This document shows positions 23,001 through 34,435 of a DNA stretch of 64,000 nt, one piece after another (the first letter of the stretch is position 1; each line of letters opens with the position of its first letter). The notes under the pieces were generated by a model. That model was not told the origin of the DNA. It saw only the letters and a list, made by a program, of their open reading frames with translations, and did no database searches. Source of the stretch: Isoetes taiwanensis (taxonomy: Eukaryota > Streptophyta > Lycopodiopsida > Isoetales > Isoetaceae). The position numbers and the translations under genes were made by a program. Location of the stretch: NCBI GenBank assembly GCA_021234155.1, contig JAJEKV010000052.1, positions 372,220 through 436,219 on the forward strand, written 5' to 3'.

Positions 23001-24400
23001 TTGAAGATGCACAGATCTTACAAAGTCATCATCAGAAACCTTAGAAGTCTGTGCATTGTAACTAGAGATACTGCTAGTTTCCTATCCTTGTTATAATCCA
23101 TGTTCAAATGATGGGACCACAAAAGCAAGTGTTCTCTAACTTCTATTTCCTTATCATATTTATGTTCATTGGTACTAATATGATGTCAATATTGGATCAA
23201 CTATTCAAAGGACAACATGGCCTGACATATACTGTCATTGACAACATCATGAATGCCACTAAAACCGTCAGGAGATGCTTTTTATCAGTATGAGCATGAA
23301 CTCGTTCCTGTCTCACACATAAAATTGGAGCATTTTAGGAGTTGCTTCCTATTGTTAGCAAATGTTTCAAAGATTGTTGCTCATGGTCTACACCTTTGTT
23401 TAATAAGGACATTTTATGGGAGCATTAGCAGTTGCTTCCATTCTGCTGCCTATGCTTCAAAGTTCCCTTGCAATAAAGTGACACATATGTTGTATTAGGA
23501 GCACATTGACATATTCGGCAACAAAAACACGATCGTGGGCTCCATAAATCCCTTGGCCAAATGGAGTAGCAGAGAGAAGGAAACTGCCTAAATTTGGCAA
23601 CATCTTTAAGGGACCTACTTCTGCACACTACACTGGGCTGATGCAGTGATACGTCAGGGCACTGTAACGAACAATATATTGGTGATTTAGTTGAATTACA
23701 ATAAGAATACATAAATGTGAGGGGTCTCCAATGTTAAATCGGAAGCAACAATTTTGCCTTCAGATTTCCTATGCTGTGGGAAATCACCTCACAGAACATG
23801 ACAGTAATCAATACCAATTTCCTCTATAATGAGAAAGGACTGAACTCTTGCTGTCACTATGAAAACATAAAAGACTGGAACAAAAACAGCCTCAAACGAG
23901 AAGGAAGAATGTTAACATGAATTCTGATAAAAGAATACATCATTGTATTTTCAATTCAAATGGCAGCAGGTTTACAATGTCAATGACTATATAAGTACAA
24001 GTGGCTGAATGTTTTCAAATGTTAAAGTCATGATTGGCAGCTTTGCCCTTGGATTTCTTAGGCTGTCAAGGTCTTGATGAGGGTTGTGGGTATGGAAACT
24101 TGCCTGCAATAATGTTTGAATAGACTTGATGGGAATAATTTTGATAATTCGTTAAGTTTTCTATATCTTGTCTTAAGTTTTTACATCAATCTATATTGCA
24201 TCTGGATCATACTTAGATCATTTTAATACTTCATGGTTTCCCACTTTCTGTTAATAACAGAAGGCATCTTATATTTATGATCTGTCATACATGTGCTCTG
24301 AGCCATATATGTAGTAATATTTCACAATCTATCTACATCATCTTGTCTATAAATTAACACAATGAAAACTTACAAGAATGGACTGAAAACCATACTCAAA
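20032..24400. other. Long stretch without recognised genes
   Basis: AT-rich intergenic DNA. A duplicated GTACAATGTTGGCAACATG motif occurs at about 20278 and 20322, a GA-rich stretch at 22115-22155 (CCAAGGAATAAGAGA duplicated), and A-runs at 20540-20565. Short open frames on both strands (for example minus 21498-21172) have no recognisable domain. I see no RNA gene and no transposon end. Confidence 0.5.
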
Positions 24401-24565
24401 AGAGCAGAAAGAAGGTCAACAGGAATTTGTTAATATAATTTCAGCTCTACAATGTCAATAACTGTATACAAACAATTTTTATGAGCATATGCAAGTGGCC
24501 AAACGTTAAATTATGATTGGCAGCTTTTCCCTTGGATTTCCTGGAGGTCGTCGAGGTTGTAATGA
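23960..24565 (-). repeat. Duplicated 3' flank of the 24.6-25.2 kb frame
   Basis: The segment TACAATGTCAAT....AAGTGGC..AA.GTTAAA....TGATTGGCAGCTTT.CCCTTGGATTTC occurs at about 23974-24090 and again at 24451-24560, with a weaker third match near 23733-23790. The copies are about 475 bp apart in direct orientation. The copy nearer the gene abuts its stop, so the duplicated unit is probably 3' untranslated or terminal exon sequence. Confidence 0.55.
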
Positions 24566-24633
24566 CTTAAGTGTGCTTTCCGTTCTTTTGCCAACAAGCA
24601 ACCAATTCATGCTTTCTTGAAAACACCTTGCTA

Positions 24634-25206
24634 ATAGTTTGAGACCACGTTGCAACAACTTTCGATCTTAGTAGCAGTGACCAGGTCAACGTCAAGGATT
24701 TTAGATAATTCGTGAAGGAAGTCTTTATCAAACAGGTCTTCATCATCAAGAACACCGAAACAGGCTTTGTCAAACAGGTCTTTATCACCACCTACATCTA
24801 AACAGCTAGTCTTCCTTTGATTTGGCATAACTGAAGGAGCTGCCCTTTTAGATGGACCTTGTGAAGAAATGCTTTGATTCTTTCGGTTTGAGCCAAAACG
24901 CCTGTATTCTTTACTGTTTCCTTTTGGTGAGACCACATCCTCTGCAAACCTAACTTTTTTCTTCATTCTCTTGCATTCCGGTGCATTGACCAGGTCAAAA
25001 TCTCTACCTCTTTTTGACATATGCAAATCACCATCAAAGAACATGTCTACGTTTTCATCAAGCACGTCAACAAACCCATGCTCTTCATCTTGTTGATAAA
25101 GAAAAGGTAAGGAGTCGTCCTCGTCCAAGCTGCTCAAATTATTGAGTTCGTCCATAAAGTCGTCGATGGTCACAAACAAGCCGACATCCTCAGACTTGGT
25201 CATCAT
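24634..25206 (-). CDS. Hypothetical acidic/basic protein with KVRF docking-like motif
   Basis: A 191-codon minus-strand frame starting ATG-ATG at 25206. The first 75 residues are acidic (DDFMDELNNL, DEDDSLPF). A basic nuclear-localisation-like patch KRMKKKVRFAEDV follows at about residue 80-92. Within it, KVRF fits the [RK]VxF consensus for docking to protein phosphatase 1. A serine-rich stretch comes next, then an internal repeat of DLFDK (twice) before LSKILDVDLVTATKIE. I do not know a named family; short plant proteins with a 'KKVRFA..VV.P.G' core exist as far as I recall. No membrane segment or signal peptide is apparent. It is one of few frames here not explained by transposons and could be a host gene or an exon of one. 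Confidence 0.45.
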
Positions 25207-25259
25207 CGTCTTCTTTTCCCTCTCAAGTAAAAAAGCTTCACTCTCAAGTATGAGGGTGG

Positions 25260-26370
25260 AGTTTTATAACATCCATTAGAGTTTTTTTGAGATCAAATAA
25301 GGGCCCTTACTCGATGCCACGCCAAAAAGCTTCGCGGCCAATGGGGAGCCGAAGCTTGTACGTAACTTTTTCACCGAAGCCTTGGTTTCGCGTTTCCAGT
25401 GTCAACCGCGACGAAGCTCTCGTAATGTCCGTGCCTCTAGCTTCGGGTGTCGATTACACACGGGCAATTATAACCGCTAGCTCCCCCCTCAATTCCCGCC
25501 GTGTTTTCCACAACGAGTTTGCGCTAAGATCGATTGCCCACGCCAAGGGAGCTTGGGTTCACTTTCGAACCGCTTGACCAAGGCTAAAGGGAGTTTCACC
25601 ACGTAAAAACTTCGATCAAGGTAAAATCGCGTAGCCTTTCCTAGTATTTCGATTCCGCCCACATTCTGATTTGAATTTCGTGACTAGATGGCTATAAGCT
25701 CTATCACAAATCGGAAATGAGTTTGAAAGCTTCGTGGTGTCGACCGAGCTTTGTTACACTCCAACCCGCAATGCGAGGTGAATGGCGAGTCAAAAGATGC
25801 AGGAGAAATGATGTTTCTCGCACATTGGAAGGCTTTGGTGGTCGGATTTCGATCGTGCAAAGAGATATTTGTACAAGTAAGGCATGTATACACTCCAACG
25901 ATATATGGCAAAAGAAAAAAATAAGCAAGTTTAATTTAACTTTCCCACTTAGAAGCAAATTGTGAGTATGTAATTCTATGCAATCCATATTCAAATTAGT
26001 TCGCCATTTATCCAGCCCTTCCCATTCTCTCGTGTTTGTGTATATCCGATGTGGAGAACACCGCCTCTTCACACTCGATAAGCAAGTTGTTTTCCATTGC
26101 TTTCACCAAGATATGGGCTGCTTGTTGTTCAAGGTAGCACACCAAGATGTACCTCGTAGAAAGGGGTATATGGTTCGAGGTATGAATACTCTCCACGAAG
26201 ATCCAAGCTAACCGAGCTTCCATTGCCCAAATTTCGTCCGATGAGCACCGCAGCCTCCTCGATGCCACTTCTATCTTATTAGCACGGAGTAAGTTGTCGC
26301 AGAAATGTTCACGGCATTGAAGGAGAAGGGAGGAGTCTCATGGGCATGTGAAGATAAATTTAGGAATTGA
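25260..26370. other. Unassigned, coding-like but interrupted sequence
   Basis: GC content rises and several 75-120 codon frames overlap on both strands (for example plus 25287-25577 and minus 26072-25704), but none matches a family. AAGCTTCG / CGAAGCTT words are frequent between 25290 and 25760. I cannot say which strand, if any, is coding. Confidence 0.35.
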
Positions 26371-26880
26371 TCTGCTCATTGCCATATTCAAGAGCCGACA
26401 ATGTAAAGAAGACCTTGAAGATGTTTACAGCTCAACAAATGGGCGGATTGTTTTTAGATAGTGTATTTCTTGAAGGTTGGAGTGCTCGACTTCACGATGG
26501 AGCTGAATGTACCGAATGCGTGATAAGTCGAGACACGGTTCGGTTCGATATTGCATTCTAAGCAAACTCAGATGTCACTTTTAAGTATAGGAGATGGCGA
26601 AAATGTCCGTGAAGGAAGAAAGTACGCCCCGATTCCCCGTCAACAAGATGACAATGATGGCACTCATTCCGCTGTCATAGACTTGAACATTCATAAGGAT
26701 AATCACTGCTCAAAAGTCCGAGAGCCGAGAGCGAGTGGTCTCTATTCGATGTTCTAAGCCAATTGGAGTTTGAGACGTACTTAAACTTCTTCCATTTCAT
26801 GATAGATGGCCGTAAGGTGGGAAAGCGCAGAGAAGAATGCTATAAATTGGGGTCATGCATGCCCCCAAAGTCATATCTCA
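26370..26880 (+). pseudogene. Coding-like segment upstream of palindrome array 1
   Basis: Plus-strand frames 26367-26561 and 26551-26757, and a further reading LEFETYLNFFHFMIDGRKVG at about 26763-26822, give protein-like text broken by frame changes. No known domain. Included because it occupies the same relative position, a short distance before a palindrome array, as the segments at 28, 30.5, 32.8 and 34.2 kb. Confidence 0.3.
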
Positions 26881-27011
26881 GATATGAATCTATCTAATAT
26901 AAATATAAGTGATTGTTAACCGTAGATCTATTGTATATTAATTGCAAACATTTGCTTTCATTGGGATATAAGACTTAAAGTAGCCATGTTATGTACAACT
27001 CGATTGGGATG

Positions 27012-27395
27012 TGTTTTCACACCGCACTTACGGTGCGTAAATTGTGGCTCTCATAAAATATGGAAGGGCCATTTTCGCACCGTAGCCACGGCGCAAAAAA
27101 TGTGCATAGCATAAAAAAAAGAAAGGTATATTCGCACCGTGAGCCACGGTGCGGTTATACATACAATAAGATATTGAAGTAGCCGTTTTCGCGACCGTAG
27201 CCACGATGCGAAAAATGTGCACGTAATAAAAAATGGAATGGTATTTTCGCACCGTAGCCACGGTGCGGCGAAATTGTGAATAGAATAACTTATCGAAGTC
27301 TTGTTTTCGCGACCGTAGCCACTGCGGTGCTTAATTTGTGCATAGCATAAATTAAGGAAGTGTTATTTTCGCATCGCTGCCACGCTCTTAGTCTC
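27012..27395. repeat. Palindrome array 1 (7 units, about 59-bp period)
   Basis: Seven copies of a near-perfect inverted repeat, TTTTCGCACCG-TAGCCA-CGGTGCGAAAA, begin at about 27013, 27072, 27130, 27186, 27244, 27304 and 27366. Intervening spacers resemble ATGTGCATAGCATAAAA..GGAAG. Arms are 10-11 bp with a 4-8 nt loop, so each unit could form a hairpin or bind a dimeric protein. The last unit is eroded. Confidence 0.85.
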
Positions 27396-27904
27396 TATTG
27401 CAAATCAAGCCGCTACAAAGGCGCCACATTCTAAGTGTCATAAATCGAGGCGCCGCCCACGAGAATGGCAAATAGCGGGTCGATAAGGCATGGGAGCTGT
27501 TTTAGCACATGGTATGACAAAATAGTGGAGAAAGAACGGATTTTCGCCGAAAACATCCCGGCGTTCGAGGAGGAGTTAGAGGAGCCAGTGGATGCAACCA
27601 CCGTATAATAATTTTGCCCGAAATGTAGACATTATGGCAGAGTGTAACAGTTTATCGATGCATACGGCGGCATCCTTCATAGCTTCATGGTCGAGCTGGT
27701 CCCCGACGCGGAAACCATGTCCCGTGGATCGGTTTGCCTTCACTAAGCATCCAAGCTTTTCTTAAGATGTTTCCAAACCCCGATCATGACCGAATAAGAA
27801 GGTTCTTGAAGAAACTACCCGCAGAACCGCGGGTGCAAGAGGGAAGGAAAGTTTTTTCGCCTAGATATCATGTTCAAGACATACATGATTTACACTAAGC
27901 CAAG

Positions 27905-28985
27905 CAAAGATGCCGCTTCTTCTTCAAGTGCACGTGTCGCCGAAAAAGAACGCCTCACCACCACCAGAGGAGCCGATAGATCCTGAGGAAGAGAAGCTCG
28001 TACTGGAAAATGAGGAGATCGAGGTTGTGGAACAGGAGGTCTCCGAGAAAAAGTTATCTACTTGGGGGCTATCAGAAGCATATCCCATCCATGTAGGTGG
28101 GAAACCATACTTGTTGCTGCCGGACATATCTGAAGTGACAGGGTTGAGAGAAGACGAGATATTGGGCCAGATATATGCCCATGTTGTAGGCCCGGAGGAC
28201 TTATAGACTTTGAGACCGATGTCCCCGCACAAATGATGGAGGTCGTGGACTTATGATGGATCCTCAATACCTCCGTGAGGATGCATTTGAAATTGTCATG
28301 CAAAGAAGTCAAGCAGGTGGTATGAAGCAAAGAAAGATGTCAAATTTGAAGTCGCTAGCTCTTCAAACACCGCTTCAATTCATAGAACGTGAGTCGTCAA
28401 GTCCGCCAAAAATAACAAACCCAAATTGCTGTCGAACGGACAAAAGAGAGGTATTTATCTGGTTTCATTTTCTATTTCTTCTTGAATCTGATGTTTCTTT
28501 TATGCAGGAGTTATTTATTGATGACTTCTGTGCAAGGCATCAGAGAGTCACCCTAGGTAGGGACGCCAGTATTGCACATTATATGGGCTACCTTCACAAG
28601 GGGGAAATTATTGTGTTTCACAATAAATATAGTCCATCCGAGTACAGAGGTCCTCAAGCTTAAGGCTCATTATTAGTCGGCAACCACGCGCCCCTAGCCT
28701 CAAACTATGATCGAAAGTGGTAGCAAGAGATAGGGCTATCGCAATGTATGTCTTCTGGGGCTTCAAAATGTACTGTCCCTTGCAAATAAAGCAAATTCTA
28801 GGCTTGGGTGGAGCGGACAAGGAAACATCAAGGCTTGTCCCTGCGTAATGTATGACCCCCGACATATTGTATCCGTTAGATGCAATTGGGGCTGGAGTAA
28901 AAGAAGAGGACTTAGAAGATTTTGATTCGGGTACTACAAAGTCCCGATGCCAAGAAAAGGAAATGTACTTAAAAAAACTTATGTA
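27905..28985 (+). pseudogene. Acidic hypothetical protein segments between arrays 1 and 2
   Basis: A plus-strand frame at 27910-28206 (about 98 codons) begins with an acidic region PEEPIDPEEEKLVLENEEIE and continues with GKPYLLLPDISEVTGLREDE. A second frame at 28253-28663 contains DDFCARHQRVTLGRDASIAHYM and KGEIIVFHNKYSP. Text resembling coding sequence goes on in a third frame to about 28975. I do not recognise the protein. Breaks separate the frames; one, near 28450-28508, could be a short intron, because GAGAGGTATTTATCTG and TTATGCAG flank a T-rich stretch. Possible transposon accessory protein or captured host exon. Confidence 0.35.
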
Positions 28986-29157
28986 TGAATATAATGTCTT
29001 TTCTATAAATTGTCTTTTCTATAATGTATCAATTGTTTTCATATGACTAAATTGTTTTTGTATGAATGTTCATTTATGATATTCATTAATTGTTAGACTT
29101 CAATGTGAGCAATAAATCCTTGTTAGATGTATATGTTAGGTATTCTTTAATGGTGGC

Positions 29158-29545
29158 TACAAAGGCGAAAAAGGGATGTCGCCAGCTTTTGGTCCGGGCG
29201 ATTTCGACCGCGGGCTACAAAGGCGAAAACAAAGGCCGGCAATTTTGACTACCCTATTTCGGGCGATGATGTCGGGTAGCTTTTGACGCGGGCTACTGGT
29301 GCGAAAAAACAAAGCGCTCGGCAGCTTTTGACTGCCCTTATTTTTCGCGACCGCGGGCTACGGTGGCGAAAAGAGGATGCCTGGCAGCTTTTGACCGACG
29401 ATTTCAAGACCGCGGCTACGCAGCGAAAACAGTCGCTCTGCAGCTTTTGACTGCCCTATTTCGCATCGCGGGCTACGGTGCGAAAAACAAGATGTCGGCA
29501 GCTTTTGACCGCCCGATTTCGCGACCGTGGGCTACCGTAACATTT
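29158..29545. repeat. Palindrome array 2 (about 7 units)
   Basis: Units of TTTCGCGACCGCGGGCTACGG with right arm GGTGCGAAAA recur about every 55-60 bp. Spacers differ from array 1 and read ACAAAG.TGTCGGCAGCTTTTGAC.GCCC. Individual units vary strongly (for example GCGACC against GCATCG). Confidence 0.8.
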
Positions 29546-30439
29546 TTCGCTGTAGGGGGCTTATGGATCGGGACGCATAATATTGCTTAATTGAATTTCT
29601 TCTCCTTGCTAAAATCCGCCATGTCCATGGAAGGCGCTTAGCTCAAATCCCATTAAAATGAGGCGCTTGACCAGCCGTATGTTGATGAGGTCATTACTAG
29701 CGCCGGGCGGTGACTTCTATTCCAATCACGAGGGGCGAGGCGCTTATTCCCATCACAAGCCGCCAGATGGACGTAGAGGAGGTTGTCCTTACGTAAGACT
29801 TCGCAAACCCTTGAATGTCGCCCACACTATTAGTAATAGTGTGGACGAATATTTCAAAACCCGACCGCGCTTCCTAGTCGGGTCACCTTGCCGAAGCCGA
29901 AAGCCGTAAGGTTGTTGGGGAAGGAGTTTTCCGTGACGCAACCGCCCGCCACAATATTCCGCCTGTGATGATCAGATTGTGGTAGCAAAGGGACACAGCC
30001 GATCCAACAAACCAAATTTCGCCGCTCCCCACCCCGAGCGAGAGACATTGGAGGAAGCCGCCGGGTCATACGTCGTGGGTGGCCCAAAGTTGATGTCATC
30101 CATGTCCCAAGACGGAGTCACGCCATTCCAGCTCTTGTGTAATGAGTCGGATTACGGTTGAAACCATTGGGGGTCTACACACGCCGTGCTTTGGCCGGCT
30201 GACCTGTGGCCATGGTGCCCAAAGCTCATGAATCGCTATCTCCTCGCGCCTCGACGCTGGGGACCACTATTGCATTCCCAAACGCTTGGCGCTGGTGGGG
30301 GGAGGAAGAACCGCAGACTATGGAAGTGCAAAGATGACCGCGATCACCGGTCCAAAGATGATCAGCAGGATCGACGGGCCAGCAAAGATCGCGATCACCG
30401 GTCCAAAGAAAATCAGCCGGATCAGCCGCCCCAAAGAAG

Positions 30440-30940
30440 ATCATCAGTGGACCAAAGATGTTGATCCCGAACCCTAGTTCGAAAGTGGAAAAGGTTCTAG
30501 GAAGCCCCTACGCGAAAGCTGAAATCCAGTCGAAGAAACCGAGCCGCAAAAAGCCTCCTAGGCTTGTTCCTACCGCGAGACAAGCCGAGAGAGATGCGTG
30601 CAAGGAGACCGATAAGCTTGGTAATAAGCGAAGCCTAAGGAAGGGGAGCCTAGTGTTAGATATGGTGGCCCCGAAAGATGAAGGGTGCTCCTCCCCGCAC
30701 TCGTGCTTTGAGGGAGATCGCATCGGCAGCACGCACTCAAAATTCCCGATTCCCAAGCTTGCCTTCGCTAGAATGGTCGCTTTGAGATGCAGGAAATTAT
30801 TGAGAGGAGGAAGGAAGCAAGAAGCAAGAGGAGGGACAGAGCACCGCACTTCGGCCCCGATGGTGGAGGAGGAGGTGAATAGAATCCGTGCAGAGGCCTT
30901 GGACATACCGCAAGAGGCAAAGCAGAGGCTCATCTAATTA
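30440..30940 (+). pseudogene. Basic hypothetical frame upstream of array 3
   Basis: A 159-codon plus-strand frame rich in K, R and S (KKPSRKKPPRLVPTARQAER near its start; ending EALDIPQEAKQRLI). The opposite strand is also open over the same interval, which weakens the case for either. No domain recognised. At 30335-30440 there is a preceding in-frame repeat of GATCGCGATCACCGGTCCAAA-like units. Confidence 0.25.
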
Positions 30941-31174
30941 GCCTCTTTGAGGACAAGGTCCGCCGTTGCTTGTGTGCACAGAGGACGGTTACCGCAAGGC
31001 CAACGATTATGCTTTTAGCTAGATACTCCGCGGATGCCTCCCTTAGCATCCTTTTGTAACACTTTTTTGTTTCTTAATATATGAGTGTTTTAGTATTTAT
31101 CGTCATGAGTGTTTTATATTTATCTGTAATTATTTGCAATTCTATTTATTGCGGCTGTGCATTTATCTACTAGT

Positions 31175-31385
31175 GTTGACCGTGGCCACGGTGCGAAAAT
31201 GACTATTCCATATTCGTGGAGAGCCTATTTCGCACCGCGGGCCACGGTGCTAAAAATGACTATTCCACATTCTTTGGGAAAGAAAGCCTATTTCGCACCG
31301 CGGGCCACGGTGCGAAAATAGTGGTTCCAAAGTTTTTGGAGGGCGCAATTTCGCACCGTGACTACGGTGCGAAACAGACTATTCC
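31175..31385. repeat. Palindrome array 3 (4 units)
   Basis: Four units of TTTCGCACCGCGGGCCACGGTGCGAAAA. Spacers here read TGACTATTCCACATT..GGGA..GCCTA. The first unit lacks its left arm. Confidence 0.85.
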
Positions 31386-31513
31386 ACACATTGTGAAGAG
31401 AATGCTGAACTGAATTTAGAATCTACACGTAAGGAAAATGGCCAAGAGCTTTCCAAATTGAAAATGTGCGGTAAATAGACGGATCACATGTATCACTTAT
31501 GGTTACATACTTA

Positions 31514-31574
31514 TAACTCATATAAGAGGCATAGCATGTACATAGAACTCATATAAGAGGCATAGCATACATGA
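31514..31574. repeat. 31-bp direct repeat, two copies
   Basis: AACTCATATAAGAGGCATAG followed by CATGTACATAG is repeated at a 31-bp interval. Confidence 0.8.
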
Positions 31575-31588
31575 ATGAAGAAGCTTAT

Positions 31589-31837
31589 TCAAGGATCGGG
31601 ATCATCATGAAAAGGTAGTTGAGTGATGCGATTAATCTCATAGACGCCACGCTCTGGAACCCTCCAAAGGTGGATAATAACACGATAAAACCCTCCTGAA
31701 GAACGATTTCGGCCCTCTGCTACTCCTTCCAGCCAGGGATCAAGGGGGATACCCCTCTGAGAACATCTATGAATATCATTATATGTCATAGTGCAAGTAA
31801 TGGAGTCCATATCTTCGGGACGAGGAGGCCGAGACAT
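31589..31837 (-). CDS. Short hypothetical frame of unknown type
   Basis: An 82-codon minus-strand frame with a well-mixed amino-acid composition (MSRPPRPEDMDSITCTMTYN at the start, then GFYRVIIHLWRVPERGVYEI). No family recognised and no neighbouring exon found. Could be the end of a transposon-encoded protein; the call rests only on length and composition. Confidence 0.2.
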   Translation of the reverse strand: MSRPPRPEDMDSITCTMTYNDIHRCSQRGIPLDPWLEGVAEGRNRSSGGFYRVIIHLWRVPERGVYEINRITQLPFHDDPDP

Positions 31838-31884
31838 AGCAAATGGACGCCTTCTGCATTGAGTGGAACCCTACTTATATCGAA

Positions 31885-32475
31885 CAAAATTATTGACATG
31901 CAATCAGAAAAATTATTGGTTATACATACGAGCATAATGTACAAAATACACATGTATATAATGTACGATATAGCGATATACATTCTCGAGTATTGAGTTA
32001 GGGGACTCTTCTCGAGTCATTGTCACCGTGCACCCCAAAGATCTTTTTCTATCATGTACATTTGATGCTCTCTATTCCATATTAGATGGATGATAACATC
32101 GGCGGGATCGATAATAGCGAGGATTGAGAACGGCAGTGGGTCATCCAGGGCTTCCATGGGTATTTCTCGCCATGACAATCGCTTTGAAATTTTCGTGATT
32201 CATCTTGCGTAATGGAATCACGCTCAGACCGTAATGAGACCACATGGCTAGATCGAGGCCAATATTGTCTGCACTCTCGGCAATTTGATGTATATTTATA
32301 CCCACCAAAATTATTGATGGTATATACCCGTAAAATTATTGACTGGTATATACATAGAAATTATTGATGGTATATACATACCAAAATTATTATCATATAC
32401 ATACTTGTATGGTACTCGTGATACTACGTGAGCTACAATATGTAAATATAATGTACGATATAGCATATATACCTG
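31885..32475. repeat. AT-rich repeats around AAATTATTGATGGTATATAC
   Basis: AAAATTATTGATGGTATATAC recurs at about 32310, 32331 and 32349. The string TATAATGTACGATATAGC occurs at 31957 and again at 32447. This looks like a local duplication in non-coding DNA. Confidence 0.6.
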
Positions 32476-32744
32476 ATTTCTTTTAAATAGGCATCTATGC
32501 CTTGTCTTTGTGTCTCCGCTTCTTGTTTGCATGCTCCTTGCCTCCCCGTCCCGCTTTTTGTTGTTTGCTCTTTGCCTCCACTGTCTTCGCTTCCACTAGT
32601 TTCTTTTTGCAAATGGTAACTTTGCAAGAACATCCTCGGCTGGCTGATCCGAATACCGCAAGCGCAGCGGTAGAGTTAATACGCACTTTTGATGATTTTT
32701 TAACAACTTTTGGGAGCATCGATGGCGCCACGGTCCAACCACGA

Positions 32745-33130
32745 GCTTGCAAGGCAGCCTGATCAACTTCATTATCGATCGCTATACTGCCATCTCCTCC
32801 ACCGAGGAGATCAATTCGAGTGAAGCAAGGTTCACTCTAAGTGCTTTGGGACTTTTGAACCCCCTCGATTTAGAAGATAGGCTAGAACAGCTTGAAGGAC
32901 ATGCTTTTCCATGGTTTCATGGCCTACTCTCTCGATCAAGATGTGCCTCCTCGGGTCATTCCTACTAATGAGAAGAATAGGATTTATATCCTCATTGAAC
33001 TTTACGACTTCCATTACAAATCTTTTGTGGATATTGGTAAGCTCCTATTCCGCGCTCCCTTGACTTCAACATCCCGTGGTTACCGCCTAGATTCCCCACC
33101 GGGATACAATTCCTTGGGATACACGTGACC
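32745..33130 (+). pseudogene. Hypothetical protein segment, paralogue A (upstream of array 4)
   Basis: Plus-strand frames encode SLINFIIDRYTAISS (about 32752-32796), then a leucine-rich stretch LSALGLLNPLDLEDRLEQLE. After one frame change (about 32920) comes IYILIELYDFHYKSFVDIGK with LLFRAP (about 32979-33063). The end block matches MYGLIRVYYNEYNGFVELGP with LLLP at 34351-34421, and the start INFI matches ELINFI at 34124-34141. Two related coding segments therefore lie about 1.4 kb apart, each followed by a palindrome array with the same spacer. Function unknown. Confidence 0.4.
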
Positions 33131-33361
33131 TATGGCTACATAGCACACAAAGACATAATACGCATATATCACAGTGAAGATACTCCAATCGGACTGGTAT
33201 AAAGATTTTCATAGAAATTAAGATATAAGCAAGTGATTTCCGTAATTAAGTAACAGCCTCATATTATCATGTATTATGTTGGCAATCTTACACTTTTAGT
33301 GTAATTGAATGGTTTCTTCTACCATTTTCCTTGTATTTTCTCATGTGAATGTTTTATTTGT

Positions 33362-33440
33362 AGTCATATTCGACCGTACCACGGTGCGAAATCGCCTCAC
33401 TTAAAAATTATTGAAGGGCCTATTTCGCACCGCGTGGCTA
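33362..33440. repeat. Palindrome array 4 (2 units)
   Basis: Two units of the CGACCGTACCACGGTGCGAAA type, separated by AAAATTATTGAAGGGCCTA, the same spacer as array 5 and in the same orientation. Confidence 0.75.
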
Positions 33441-33539
33441 CAATCCATTAGTACTTCAACAAGATTCCCGCTACCACCAAAGTATTATACTTTCAACAAG
33501 ATTAGTATTATACTTCAACATTATTGAGTCGAGCTATAA

Positions 33540-33985
33540 ATTCTTTCACCTTGCTTTCACTTCTCACCTTTGTTCCATGTTTTCACATTGCTTTCACTTC
33601 TCGTGTTCTCACCTTGCTTTCACTTCTCACCTTGTGTTCCGTGGTTCTTTGCTAATTGATCTTGATCCTTGCTTCTTGCTCCTTCATCTTCGTACTACTT
33701 CATGCTACTTGGTCTTGTTCCTTGCTCTTGATCTTGCTACTTGATCTTGTTCCTTGCTTCCTTGTTCCATGATCTTCCTTGTTCCTTGCTACTTCATCTA
33801 CCCCTTGTTCTTGCTATTTGGTCTTCCTTGTTCCTTGATCTTCTTGCTCCTTGATCTTCCTTGTTCCTTGCTTCTTCCTACTTGATCTTGATCCTTGTTC
33901 CTTGCTACTTGGTCCTCTTCCTTGCTTCTTGCTCCTTGCCTTGTTCCTTGCTCGCCTCCTTGTTCCTTGCTTGCTTGTGCAAATG
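33540..33985. repeat. CTTG-rich minisatellite (pyrimidine-rich strand)
   Basis: About 440 bases composed largely of CTTGTTCCTTGCTACTTGAT and CTTGCTTTCACTTCTCACC variants, strongly strand-asymmetric. The opposite strand gives only an artefactual lysine/arginine/glutamine-rich frame. Confidence 0.8.
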
Positions 33986-34079
33986 ATTGGACCCAATCCT
34001 CCCCGGGCTACTCCGTAAGGACTCCAGCATGCCCCGCATTCTCAGGCGGCCTGAATGGATGAGCTATGGGACCATTTCT

Positions 34080-34435
34080 TAGAGTGGAGGTTGCGCCACA
34101 GTCCCACCAAGGAGCTTACAATGGAGTTGATCAACTTCATTCGAGCGATTTGATTGTGGTCATGAGCCACCGAGGGAAATTAATCCATCCTAATGTTATA
34201 GGAGACTTGGAATGAGGGGAATGCTTGAACCCCTCCTTATCCGGACGAGATGCTACAAAGAATTGAGGCCTCTTCTTCGTGGCCGGATATTTAGCACACT
34301 CTCCGATGCATACATATCGAAGTTCATTCATGAAATTTGTAAGGGACACATGTATGGCCTTATTAGGGTGTACTACAACGAGTACAACGGTTTTGTGGAG
34401 TTGGGTCCGCTTCTTCTTCCGTGAGTATCATCCTC
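34080..34435 (+). pseudogene. Hypothetical protein segment, paralogue B (upstream of array 5)
   Basis: Reads ELTMELINFIRAI, then after frame changes RIFSTLSDAYISKFIHEICK and MYGLIRVYYNEYNGFVELGP with LLLP. It ends at a plausible splice donor (TTCCGTGAGTATC, about 34417-34429). The terminal block is clearly similar to paralogue A. The family is unknown to me. The pattern I/L-N-F-I...(I/L)I.(L/V)Y.....F V(D/E)(I/L)G.LL may be a domain. Confidence 0.4.

Noticed and set aside
30226-30444. Minus-strand frame with DRDLCWPVDPADHLWTGDRG
   Set aside because: Created by a short tandem repeat of GATCGCGATCACCGGTCC-like units; the plus frame over it is equally repetitive.
31165-31180. CTACTAGTG as right terminus of a CACTA element
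   Set aside because: No subterminal repeats on the inner (left) side, no partner CACTAGTAG at a compatible position and no 3-bp duplication.
33814-33996. Minus-strand lysine/arginine-rich protein
   Set aside because: It is the translation of the CTTG minisatellite; repetitive composition only.
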